A stretch of 64,000 nt of DNA, from NCBI GenBank assembly GCA_023634235.1, contig JAMKCF010000030.1:1674001-1738000 (forward strand). Reading direction: 5' to 3'. The notes below the pieces were generated by a model. The model was not told where the DNA came from. It was given only the letters and a program-made list of their open reading frames with translations, and did no database searches. This document shows positions 40,001 to 51,671 of this stretch, one piece after another. Within the stretch, counting starts at the first letter, position 1; every line of letters starts with the position of its first letter. A program made the translations under genes and the position numbers. Source of the stretch: Pisaster brevispinus (Eukaryota > Echinodermata > Asteroidea > Forcipulatida > Asteriidae).

Positions 40001-43000
40001 GGGTACTACCTGTCAATTATTTCCAAAATTCGACCCCCGGTAACATGCCGATTTTTGGCGATCACTTTTTGCGGACACCTTCGCCGATGGTGCTGATTCG
40101 AATTTGAAGACCGCAACGATTTTATACCATGAATTATTGAGGTTCATTGGGCAACAAAGATGGCGTCACTTTTTGGTAGAAAGCTCCTAATTGCCCAGGT
40201 TTTGGGATTTGGCCATGTCCCCACACACAAAAGGTTTTCAGGGAAGTCTAGTCTAGAATGCTGCACCGTCAAATCGCACTTTTATTTTCGACCCCAAAAT
40301 TCAAAATGGCGACAGGGTACTACCTGTCAATTATTCCAAAAATTCGACCCCCGGTAACATGCCGATTTTTTGCGATCACTTTTTTGCGCACACCTCCGCC
40401 GATGGTGCTGGTTCGAATTTGAAGACCGCAACGTTTTTATTCCATGAATTATTGAGGTTTTTTGGAAAACAAAGATGGCGTCACTATTTTGTAGAAAGCT
40501 CCTAATTGCCTAGGTTTTGGGATTTGGCCATGTCCCCACACAGAAAAGGTCTTCAGGGAAGTCTAGTCTAGAATGCTGCACCGTCAAATCGCACTTTTAT
40601 TTTCGATCCCAAAATTCAAAATGGTGACAGGGTACTACCTGTCAATTATTCCAAAAATTCGACCCCCGGTAACATGCCGATTTTTTGCAATCACTTTTTT
40701 GCGCACACCTCCGCCGATGGTGCTGGTTCGAATTTGAAGACCGCAACGTTTTTATTCCATGAATTATTGAGGTTTTTTGGAAAACAAAGATGGCTTCACT
40801 ATTTTGTAGAAATCTCCTAATTGCCTAGGTTTTGGGATTTGGCCATGTCCCCACACAGAAAAGGTCTTCAGGGAAGTCTAGTCTAGAATGCTGCACCGTC
40901 AAATCGCACTTTTATTTTCGATCCCAAAATTCAAAATGGCGACAGGGTACTACCTGTCAATTATTCCAAAAATTCGACCCCCGGTAACATGCCGATTTTT
41001 GGCGATCACTTTTCGCGGGCACCTCCGCCGATGGTGCTGGTTCGAATTTGGAGACCGCAACGATTTTATTCCATTAATTATTGAGGTTTTTTGGGCAACA
41101 AAGATGGCCTCACTTTTTGGTAGAAAGCTCCTAGTAGCCCAGGTTTTGGGATTTGGCCATGTCCCTACACAGAAAAAGTCTTCAGGGAAGTCTAGTCTAG
41201 AATGCTGCACCATCAAATCGCACTTTTATTTTCGACCCCAAAATTCAAAATGGCGACAGGGTACTACCTGTCAATTATTCCAAAAATTCGACCCCCGGTA
41301 ACATGCCGATTTTTGGCGATCACTTTTTGCGGACACCTCCGCCGATGGTGCTGATTCGAATTTGAAGACCGCAACGATTTTATTCCATGAATTATTGAGG
41401 TTTTTTGGGCAACAAAGATTGCGTCACTTTTTGGTAAAAAGCTCCTAATTGCCCAGGTTTTGGGATTTGGCCATGTCCCCACACAGAAAAGGTCTTCAGG
41501 GAAGTCTAGTCTAGAATGCTGCACCGTCAAATCGCACTTTTATTTTCGACCCCAAAATTAAAAATGGCGACAGGGTACTACCTGTCAATTATTCCAAAAA
41601 TTCGACCCCCGGTAACATGCCGATTTTTTGCGATCACTTTTTTGCGCACACCTCCGCCGATGGTGCTGGTTCGAATTTGAAGACCGCAACGTTTTTATTC
41701 CATGAATTATTGAGGTTTTTTGGAAAACAAAGATGGCGTCACTATTTTGTAGAAAGCTCCTAATTGCCTAGGTTTTGGGATTTGGCCATGTCCCACACAG
41801 AAAAGGTCTTCAGGGAAGTCTAGTCTAGAATGCTGCACCGTCAAATCGCACTTTTATTTTCGACCCCAAAATTCAAAATGGCGACAGGGTACTACCTGTC
41901 AATTATTCCAAAAATTCGACCCCCGGTAACATGCCGATTTTTTGCGATCACTTTTTTGCGCACACCTCCGCCGATGGTGCTGGTTCGAATTTGAAGACCG
42001 CAACGTTTTTATTCCATGAATTATTGAGGTTTTTTGGAAAACAAAGATGGCGTCACTATTTTGTAGAAAGCTCCTAATTGCCTAGGTTTTGGGATTTGGC
42101 CATGTCCCCACACAGAAAAGGTCTTCAGGGAAGTCTAGTCTAGAATGCTGCACCGTCAAATCGCACTTTTATTTTCGATCCCAAAATTCAAAATGGCGAC
42201 AGGGTACTACCTGTCAATTATTCCAAAAATTCGACCCCCGGTAACATGCCGATTTTTGGCGATCACTTTTCGCGGGCACCTCCGCCGATGGTGCTGGTTC
42301 GAATTTGGAGACCGCAACGATTTTATTCCATTAATTATTGAGGTTTTTTGGGCAACAAAGATGGCCTCACTTTTTGGTAGAAAGCTCCTAGTAGCCCAGG
42401 TTTTGGGATTTGGCCATGTCCCTACACAGAAAAGGTCTTCAGGGAAGTCTAGTCTAGAATGCTGCACCATCAAATCGCACTTTTATTTTCGACCCCAAAA
42501 TTCAAAATGGCGACAGGGTACTACCTGTCAATTATTCCAAAAATTCGACCCCCGGTAACATGCCGATTTTTGGCGATCACTTTTTGCGGACACCTCCGCC
42601 GATGGTGCTGATTCGAATTTGAAGACCGCAACGATTTTATTCCATGAATTATTGAGGTTTTTTGGGCAACAAAGATTGCGTCACTTTTTGGTAAAAAGCT
42701 CCTAATTGCCCAGGTTTTGGGATTTGGCCATGTCCCCACACAGAAAAGGTCTTCAGGGAAGTCTAGTCTAGAATGCTGCACCGTCAAATCGCACTTTTAT
42801 TTTCGACCCCAAAATTCAAAATGGCGACAGGGTACTACTTGTCAATTATTCCAAAAATTCGACCCCCGGTAACATGCCGATTTTTTGCGATCACTTTTTT
42901 GCGCACACCTCCGCCGATGGTGCTGGTTCGAATTTGAAGACCGCAACGTTTTTATTCCATGAATTATTGAGGTTTTTTGGAAAACAAAGATGGCGTCACT

Positions 43001-43300
43001 ATTTTGTAGAAAGCTCCTAATTGCCTAGGTTTTGGGATTTGGCCATGTCCCCACACAGAAAAGGTCTTCAGGGAAGTCTAGTCTAGAATGCTGCACCGTC
43101 AAATCGCACTTTTATTTTCGATCCCAAAATTCAAAATGGCGACAGGGTACTACCTGTCAATTATTCCAAAAATTCGACCCCCGGTAACATGCCGATTTTT
43201 GGCGATCAATTTTTGCGGACACCTCCGCCGATGCTGCTGGTTCGAATTTGAGACCGCAACGATTTTATTCCATGAATTATTGAGGTTTTTTGGGCAACAA
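28061..43300 (+). repeat. 314-bp satellite, subregion C (nested large duplications)
   Basis: This part is a mosaic of recent duplications. The segment at about 31940-34590 recurs at +7224 bp (23 monomers), about 30530-32560 at +4084 bp (13 monomers), about 35549-36960 at +2513 bp (8 monomers), and about 29320-30740 at +1256 bp (4 monomers). Marker variants are CAAAACAGGGACAGGG (loss of the second ATGGCG), GGAAAACAAAGATGGCG with CTATTTTGTAG, and a short CGACCCAGTAACATG form missing about 3 bp. Near-identity of blocks several kilobases apart implies recent unequal exchange or amplification. Confidence 0.8.
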
Positions 43301-46300
43301 AGATGGCGTTATTTTCGGAAGAAAGCTCCTAATTGCCCAGGTTTTGGGATTTGGCCATCTCCCCACACAGAAAAGGTCTTCAGGGTAGTCTAGTCTAGAA
43401 TGCTGCACCGTCAAATCGCACTTTTATTTTCAATCCCAAAATTCAAAATGGCGACAGGGTACTACCTGTCAATTATTCCAAAAATTCGACCCCTGGTAAC
43501 ATGCCGATTTTTGGCGATCACTTCTTGCGGACACCTACGCCGATGGTGCTGATTCGAATTTGAAGACCGCAACGATTTTATTCCATGAATTATTGAGGTT
43601 TTTTAGGCAACAAAGATTGCGTCACTTTTTGGTAAAAAGCTCCTAATTGCCCAGGTTTTGGGATTTGGCCATGTCCCCACACAGAAAAGGTCTTCAGGAA
43701 AGTCTAGTCTAGAATGCTGCACCGTCAAATCGCACTTTTATTTTCGACCCCAAAATTCAAAATGGCGACAGGGTACTACCTGTCAATTATTCCAAAAATT
43801 CGACCCCCGGTAACATGCCGATTTTTTGCGATCACTTTTTTGCGCACACCTCCGCCGATGGTGCTGGTTCGAATTTGAAGACCGCAACGATTTTATTCCA
43901 TTAATTATTGAGGTTTTTGGGGCAACAAAGATGGCCTCACTTTTTGGTAGAAAGCTCCTAATTGCCCAGGTTTTGGGATTTGGCCATGTCCCCACACAGA
44001 AAAGGTCTTCAGGGAAGTCTAGTCTAGAATGCTGCACTGTCAAATCGCACTTTTATTTTCGACCCCAAAATTCAAAATGGCGACAGGGTACTACCTGTCA
44101 ATTATTCCAAAAATTCGACCCCTGGTAACATGCCGATTTTTGGCGATCACTTTTTGCGGACAACTCCGCCGATGGTGCTAGTTCGAATTTGAAGACCGCA
44201 ACGATTTTATTCCATGAATTATTGAGGTTTTTTGGGCGACAAAGATGGCGTCCCTTTTTGGTAAAAAGCTCCTAATTGCCCAGGTTTTGGGATTTGGCCA
44301 TGTCCCCACACAGAAAAGGTCTTCAGGGAAGTCTAGTCTAGAATGCTGCACTGTCAAATCGCACTTTTATTTTCGACCCCAAAATTCAAAATGGCGACAG
44401 GGTACTACCTGTCAATTATTCCAAAAGTTCGACCCCCGGTAACATGCCGATTTTTGGCGATCACTTTTTGCGGACACCTCCGCCGATGGTGCTGGTTCGA
44501 ATTTGAAGACCGCAACGATTCTATTCCATGAATTATTGAGGTTTTTTGGGCGACAAAGATGGCGTCCCTTTTTGGTAAAAAGCTCCTAATTGCCCAGGTT
44601 TTGGGATTTGGCCATGTCCCCACACAGAAAAGGTCTTCAGGGAAGTCTAGTCTAGAATGCTGCACTGTCAAATCGCACTTTTATTTTCGACCCCAAAATT
44701 CAAAATGGCGACAGGGTACTACCTGTCAATTATTCCAAAAGTTCGACCCCCGGTAACATGCCGATTTTTGGCGATCACTTTTTGCGGACACCTCCGCCGA
44801 TGGTGCTGGTTCGAATTTGAAGACCGCAACGATTTTATTCCATGAGTTATTGGGGTTTTTGGGGCAACAAAGATGGCGTCACTTTTTGTTAGAAAGCTCC
44901 TAATTGCCCAGGTTTTGGGATTTGGCCATGTCCCCACACATAAAAGGTCTTCAGGGAAGTCTAGTCTAGAATGCTGCACCGTCAAATCGCACTTTTATTT
45001 TCGACCCCAAAATTCAAAATGGCGACAGGGTACTACCTGTCAATTATTCCAAAAATTTGACCCCGGTAACATGCCGATTTTTGGCGATCACTTTTTGCGG
45101 ACACCTCCGCCGATGGTGCTGGTTCGAATTTGAAGACCGCAACGATTTTATTCCATGAATAATTGAGGTTTTTCGGGAAACAAAGATGGCGTCACTTTTT
45201 GGTAGAAAGCTCCTAATTGTCCAGGTTTTGGGATTTGGCCATGTCCCCACACAGAAAAGGTCTTCAGGGAAGTCTAGTCTAGAATGCTGCACCGTCAAAT
45301 CGCACTTTTATTGTCGACACTAAAATTCAAAATGGCGACAGGGTACTACCTGTCAATTATTCCAAAAATTCGACCCCCGGTAACATGCCGATTTTTGGCG
45401 ATCACTTTTTGCGGACACCTCCGCCGATGGTGCTCGTTCGAATTTGCAGACCGCAACGATTTTATTCCATGACTTATTGAGGTTTTTGGGGCAACAAAGA
45501 TGGCGTCACTTTTTGGTAGAAAGCTCCTCATTGCCCAGCTTTTGGGATTTGGCCATGTCCCCACACAGAAAAGGTATTCAGGGAAGTCTAGTCTAGAATG
45601 CTGCACCGTCAAATCGCACTTTTATTTTCGACCCCAAAATTCAAAATGGCGATAGGGTACTACCTGTCAATTATTCCAAAAATTCGACCCCCGGTAACAT
45701 GCCGATTTTTGGCGATCACTTTTTGCGGACACCTCCGCCGATGCTGCCGGTTCGAATTTGAAGACCGCAACGATTGTATTCCATGAACTATTGAAGTTTT
45801 TGGGGCAACAAAGATGGCGTCACTTTTTGGTAGAAAGCTACTAATTGCCCAGGTTTGGGGATTTGGCCATGTCCCCACACAGAAAAGGTCTTCAGGGAAG
45901 TCTAGTCTAGAATGCTGCACCGTCAAATCGCACTTTTATTTTCGACCCCAAAATTCAAATTGGCGACAGGGTACTACCTGTCAATTATTCCAAAAGTTCG
46001 ACCCCCGGTAACATGCCGATTTTTGGCGATCACTTTTTGCGGACACCTCCGCCGATGGTGCTGGTTCGAATTTGAAGACCGCAACGATTTTATTCCATGA
46101 GTTATTGGGGTTTTTGGGGCAACAAAGATGGCGTCACTTTTTGTTAGAAAGCTCCTAATTGCCCAGGTTTTGGGATTTGGCCATGTCCCCACACATAAAA
46201 GGTCTTCAGGGAAGTCTAGTCTAGAATGCTGCACCGTCAAATCGCACTTTTAGTTTCGACCCCAAAATTCAAAATGGCGACAGGGTACTACCTGTCAATT

Positions 46301-49035
46301 ATTCCAAAAATTCGACCCCCGGTAACATGCCGATTTTTGGCGATCACTTTTTGCGGACACCTCCGCCGATGGTGCTGGTTCGAATTTGAAGACCGCAACG
46401 ATTTTATTCCATGAATAATTGAGGTTTTTCGGGAAACAAAGATGGCGTCACTTTTTGGTAGAAAGCTCCTAATTGTCCAGGTTTTGGGATTTGGCCATGT
46501 CCCCACACAGAAAAGGTCTTCAGGGAAGTCTAGTCTAGAATGCTGCACCGTCAAATCGCACTTTTATTTTCGACCCCCAAATTCAAAATGGCGACAGGAT
46601 ACTACCTGTCAATTATTCCAAAAATTCGACCCCCGGTAACATGCCGATTTTTGGCGATCACTTTTTGCGGATACCTCCGCCGATGCTGCCGGTTCGAATT
46701 TGAAAACCGCAACGATTTTATTTCATGAATTATTGAGGTTTTTTGAGCAACAAAGATGGCGTCACTTTTTATAAGAAAAAAGCTCCTAATTTCCCAGGTT
46801 TGGGGATTTGGCCATGTCCCCACACAGAAAAGGTCTTCAGGGAAGTCTAGTCTAGAATGCTGCACCGTCAAATCGCACTTTTATTTTCGACCCCAAAATT
46901 CAAATTGGCGACAGGATACTACCTGTCAATTATTCCAAAAGTTCGACCCCCGGTAACATGCCGATTTTTGGCGATCACTTTTTGCGGACACCTCCGCCGA
47001 TGGTGCTGGTTCGAATTTGAAGACCGCAACGATTTTATTCCATGAGTTATTGGGGTTTTGGGGGCAACATAGATGGCGTCACTTTTTGTTAGAAAGCTCC
47101 TAATTGCCCAGGTTTTGGGATTTGGCCATGTCCCCACACAGAAAAGGTCTTCAGGGAAGTGTAGTCTAGAATGCTGCACCGTCAAATCGCACTTTTAGTT
47201 TCGACCCCAAAATTCAAAATAGCGACAGGGTACTACCTGTCAATTATTCCAAAAATTTTGACCCCGGTAACATGCCGATTTTTGGCGATCACTTTTTGCG
47301 GACACCTCCGCCGATGGTGCTGGTTCGAATTTGAAGACCGCAACGATTTTATTCCATGAAAAATTGAGGATTTTCGGGAAACAAAGATGGCGTCACTTTT
47401 TGGTAGAAAGCTCCTAATTGTCCAGGTTTTGGGATTTGGCCATGTCCCCACACAGAAAAGGTCTTCAGGGAAGTCTAGTCTAGAATGCTGCACCGTCAAA
47501 TCGCACTTTTATTTTCGACCCCAAAATTCAAAATGGCGACAGGGTACTACCTGTCAATTATTCCAAAAATTCGACCCCCGGTAACATGCCGATTTTTGGC
47601 GATCACTTTTTGCGGACACCTCCGCCGATGGTGCTGGTTCGAATTTGAAGACCGCAACGATTTTATTCCATGAATAATTGAGGTTTTTCGGGAAACAAAG
47701 ATGGCGTCACTTTTTGGTAGAAAGCTCCTAATTGTCCAGGTTTGGGGATTTGGCCATGTCCCCACACAGAAAAGGTCTTCAGGGAAGTCTAGTCTAGAAT
47801 GCTGCACCGTCAAATCGCACTTTTATTTTCGACCCCAAAATTCAAAATGGCGACAGGGTACTACCTGTCAATTATTCCAAAAATTCGACCCCCGGTAACA
47901 TGCCGATTTTTGGCGATCACTTTTTGCGGACACCTCCGCCGATGGTGCTGGTTCGAATTTGAAGACCGCAACGATTTTATTCCATGAATTATTGACTTTT
48001 GTGGGGCAACAAAGATGGCGTCACTTTTGGTAGAAAGCTCCTAATTGCCCAGGTTTTGGGATTTGGCCATGTCCCCACACAGAAAAGAGCTTCAGGGAAG
48101 TCTAGTCTGGAATGCTGCACCGTCAAATCGCACTTTTATTTTCGACCCCAAAATTCAAAATGGCGACAGGTAGATCACTTTTTGAGGACACCTCCGCCGA
48201 TGGTGCTGGTTCGAATTTGAAGTCCGCAACGATTTTATTCTATGAACTATTGAGGTTTTTTGGGCAACAAAGATGGCGTCACTTTTTTGTAGAAAGCTCC
48301 TTATTGCCCAGGTTTTGGGATTTTGCCATGTCCCCACACAGAAAAGGTCTTCAGGGAAGTCTAGTCTAGAATGCTGCACCGTCAAATCGCACTTTTATTT
48401 TCGACCCCAAAATTCAAAATGGCGACAGGATACTACCTGTCAATTATTCCAAAAATTCGACCCCCGGTAACATGCCGATTTTTGGCGATCACTTTTTGCG
48501 GATACCTCCGCCGATGGTGCTGGTTCGAATTTGAAGACCGCAACGATTTTATTCCATGAATTATTGAGGTTTTTAGGGCAACAAAGATGGCGTCACTTTT
48601 TGGATGAAAGCTCCTAATTGCTCAGGTTTTTGGATTTGGCCATGTCCCCACACAGAAAAGGTATTCAGGGAAGTCTAGTCTAGAATGCTGCACCGTCAAA
48701 TCGCACTTTTTTTTCGACCCCAAAATTCAAAATGGCGACAGGGTACTACCTGTCAATTATTCCAAAAATTCGACCCCCTGTAACGTGACGATTTTTGGCG
48801 ATCACTTTTTGCGGACACCTCCGCCGATGGTGCCGGTTCGAATTTGATGACCACAACGATTTTATTCCATGAATTATTGAGGTTTTTGGGGCAACAAAGA
48901 TGGCGTCACTTTTAGGTAGAAAGCTCCTAATTGCCCAGGTTTTTGGATTTGGCCATGTCCCCACACAGAAAAGGTCTTCAGGGAAGTCTAGTCTAGAATG
49001 CTGCACCGTCAAATCGCACTTTTATTTTCGACCCC
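43301..49035 (+). repeat. 314-bp satellite, subregion D (right end of the array)
   Basis: The monomers are closer to the consensus, with local doublets such as the identical units at about 44230 and 44544. Near the right edge irregularities appear: a monomer at 48160-48180 has lost about 140 bp between GGCGACAGG and GATCACTTTTTG, and later copies carry scattered substitutions. The last monomer stops at CGACCCC (49035), where the 442-bp family begins without spacer. Confidence 0.8.
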
Positions 49036-50975
49036 ATTTATTTTGGGCCATTACCTCGGCCGGCGAAACCTTGCTTCGCAGCCGGCCCCTGGAATTTTTC
49101 AATATCTTTTAGGGGTAAGCCTAACATCCAGGCCGCTCGCCTCGCCTACAGAATCGTCAGCAACCCCAAACTTATGGCAGAGATAGCCCTTGCGACGGGC
49201 TTTCCAGTAGTATAAAACTTGTGCAGATCTGATGATGCCTTGTGGGTGAAATGACCATCCTTATTTTGTCTTTGTCTCTTTGACAGCAAAAACGAGTTGA
49301 AGGTGTTTTGCGGGGGGTTTGTAGCGTCCCCGCTTGCTGGTCCTTTCCGGTGTGAAACCTGCCCTCAACGGCCGTGAAAGTCTAATTTTCGGATGCAGGA
49401 TACCTAAGGCAGAGTCAGATTAAAAAATCATCTCTCCAGCCCCCCTAGAACGGGAGTTATTCCCAATCTCACCTCATTATTGTCTCTTTGACAGCAAAGA
49501 CGAGTTGAAGGTGTTTTGCGGGGGGTTTGTAGCGTCCCCGCTTGCTGGTCTTTTCCGGTGTGAAACCTGCCCTCATCGGCCGTGAAATTCTAATTTTCGG
49601 ATGCAGGATACCTAAGGCAGAGTCAGATTAAAATATCATCACTCTAGCCCCCCTAGAACGGGAGTTATTCCCAATTTCACCTCAAATTTATTTTGGGCCA
49701 TTACCCCGGCCGGCGAGACCTTGCTTCGCAGCCGGCCCCTGATTTTTTTCAATATCTTTTAGGGGTAGGCTTAACATCCAGGCCGCTCGCGCCGCCTTGC
49801 CTACAGAATCGTCAACAATTTTAAATTCATGGCAGAGATAGCCCTTGAGACGGGCTTTCCAGTGGTATAAAACTTATGCAGATCCGATGATGCCTTGGGG
49901 GTGAAATGACCATCCTTATTTTGTCTTTGTCTCTTTGACAGCAAAAACGAGTTGAACGTGTTTTGCGGGGGGTTTGTAGCGTCCCCGCTTGCTGGTCTTT
50001 TCCGGTGTGAAACCTGCCCTCATCGGTCGCAAAAGTCTAATTTTCGGATGCAGGGATACCTAAGGCAGAGTCAGGTAAAACAATCATCTCTCTAGCCCAG
50101 CCCCCCTAGCACGAGAGTTATTCCCAATCTCACGTTATTACTGTCTCTTCGACAGCAGAGACGAGTTGAAGGTGTTTTGCGGGGGGTTTGTAGCGTCCCC
50201 GCTTGCTGGTCTTTTCCGGTGTGAAACCTGCCCTCATCGGCCGCAAAAGTCTATTTTCGGATTCAGGGATACCTAAGGCAGAGTCAGGTCAAAAATTCAT
50301 CTCTCTAGCCCCCCTAGAACGGGAGTTATTCCCAATTTCACCTCAAATTTATTTTGGGCCATTACCCCGGCCGGCGAGACCTTGCTTAGCAGCCGGCCCC
50401 TGGAATTTTTCAATATCTCTTAGGGGTAGGCCTAACATCCAGGCCGCTCGCCTCGCCTACAGAATCGTCAGCGACCCCAAACTCATGGCAGAGATAGCCC
50501 TTGAGACGGGCTTACAAGTGGTATAAAACTTGTGCAGATCCGATGATGCCTTGGGGGTGAAATGACCATCCTTATTTTGTCTTTGTCTCTTTGACAGCAA
50601 AAACGAGTTGAAGGTGTTTTGCGGGGGGTTTGTAGCGTCCCCGCTTGCTGGTCTTTTTCGGTGTGAAACCTGCCCTCATCGGCCGTGAAAGTCTAATTTT
50701 CGGATGCAGGGATACCTAAGGCAGAGTCAGGTAAAAATATCATTTCTCTAGCCCCCCTAGAACGAGAGTTATTCCCAATCTCACCTCATTGTCTCTTTGA
50801 CAGCAAAGACGAGTTGAAGGTGTTTTGCGGGGGTTTGTTCGTCCCCGCTTGCTGGTCATTTCCGGTGTGAAACCTACCCTCATCAGCCGCAAAAGTCTAA
50901 TTTTCGGATGCAGGGGTACCTAAGGCAGAGTCAGGTCAAAAATTCATCTCTCTAGCCCCCCTAGAACGAGAGTAC
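49036..50975 (+). repeat. 442-bp satellite array, right block (alternating short and long monomers)
   Basis: Same family and orientation as 1530-8017. CGAGTTGAA landmarks at 49293, 49501, 49948, 50162, 50603 and 50810 give spacings of 208, 447, 214, 441 and 207 bp. Short and long monomers therefore alternate in a dimeric unit of about 655 bp. The short form has the same internal deletion as the 208-bp monomers at 2068 and 4035. The array ends inside a monomer at about 50975. Confidence 0.93.
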
Positions 50976-50981
50976 CCCAGA

Positions 50982-51195
50982 GAAACGGCGGACTAGAATT
51001 ACCAGGCTTTTAGGTTTTCAAAGCCTGAACAGGAAAAGCCTGCGTTTCGAAAACACCCTCATGTGGGTATTTTCGAAACGGCGGACTAGAATTACCAGGC
51101 TTTAACATTTTTTCCAAGCCTGAACAGGGAAAGCCTGCGTTTCGAAAATACCTTGATGTGGGTATTTTTGAAACGGCGGACTAGAATTGCCAGGC
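50982..51195 (+). repeat. 94-bp tandem repeat with two hairpins per unit
   Basis: About 2.4 copies of a unit starting GAAACGGCGGACTAGAAT at 50982, 51075 and 51170. Each unit has an inverted pair CAGGCTTT/AAAGCCTG followed by a longer inverted pair in which GTTTCGAAAAtACC faces GGGTATTTTCGAAAC around a short loop. The repeat abuts the end of the 442-bp array. I do not recognise the family. Confidence 0.8.
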
Positions 51196-51393
51196 TTTCA
51201 CTTGTTCTTTTTTTTTCAATTTCATGTATTTTCGATGACTACTTTTCAAATTAGCTAATTAGTGAACCAATTTAATCGGGACGCCTATGGATTATGATTT
51301 GGGATGTAAGGAAGACATCTGCGACGAAAAAAAATATGAAGACTTCACGATTTTACAACGAAAACACTGCAACTGAAAACAAGGCAATTACAC
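51196..51393. other. AT-rich spacer between repeats and the DDX54 5' region
   Basis: AT-rich sequence with no open frame or repeat that I recognise. It may hold distal promoter elements of the downstream gene. Confidence 0.4.
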
Positions 51394-51671
51394 GAGAATT
51401 CAGGATTCCGTTTGCACTGTCGATGACGGTCGTTGACAAGGTTTTTTAAGTTTGGTGCTAGCACCAAATTTCTTGCCAGCACCAAACTTAGTGCTTAGTT
51501 CAATCTGGTTGCATGCTCTGTGTGGGCCATGTGGACAGAGAAGCACAGACCACAGATCGACTAAAAACCTGTTAAGATTTCAACTTTAAAAGATTGATAA
51601 TGATCCGTCTGTGATCGTTTATTTGCATTAAACACACGTTAAGCATAAAGTATTACTGTATAAGTCATGGA
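51394..51671 (+). repeat. 278-bp tandem duplication of the DDX54 5' flank, copy 1
   Basis: This copy is about 99% identical to 51672-51948. I see two substitutions: AGTGCTTAG against AGTGCTGAG, and GATCCGTC against GATCCATC. It ends in GTCATGG, so it carries a duplicate of the DDX54 start codon at 51667-51669. From that ATG a 15-codon frame runs to a TGA at 51712-51714. If transcription starts upstream, this would be an upstream open reading frame. Confidence 0.9.
51451..51468. promoter_or_regulatory. 18-bp perfect palindrome in duplication copy 1
   Basis: TTTGGTGCTAGCACCAAA is identical to its reverse complement. A further inverted half, GCCAGCACCAAACTT, follows about 10 bp later, so a larger cruciform is possible. 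The palindrome recurs unchanged at 51729-51746 in copy 2. It could be a dimeric factor site; no factor is assigned. Confidence 0.45.

Larger units (their letters stand above)
10217..49035 (+). repeat. 314-bp satellite array, main block (about 123 monomers)
   Basis: Continuous head-to-tail array of 314-bp monomers (occasionally 312-316) in one orientation. Landmarks in each unit are ACAAAGATGGCGTCAC, GCTCCTAATTGCCCAGG, CATGTCCCCACACAG, GTCTAGTCTAGAATGCTGC, AATGGCGACAGGGTACTACC, GGTAACATGCCGATTTTTGG and GCTGGTTCGAATTTGAAGACC. Two ATGGCG words and one GGTTCGAAT word recur per unit. Frames of 60-137 codons on both strands recur with the period and carry the same substitutions as the repeat, so they are by-products. 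Copies differ by a few percent and form regional subfamilies and multi-monomer duplications. Confidence 0.98.

Noticed and set aside
170..48470. Hundreds of similar open frames of 60-137 codons in the 314-bp arrays (for example those starting MASLFGRKLL or MTVQHSRLDF)
   Set aside because: They recur on both strands with the satellite period, share its substitutions, lack continuity between monomers (314 is not divisible by 3) and show no known domain. They are by-products of a tandem repeat, not a gene family.
10217..49035. CRISPR-like array
   Set aside because: The whole 314-bp unit is conserved. There are no unique spacers between short repeats, and the DNA is eukaryotic.
1..49035. CENP-B box in the satellites
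   Set aside because: I looked for TTCGNNNNANNCGGG in the 314-bp consensus. TTCGACCCCCGG is superficially similar but lacks the required positions.
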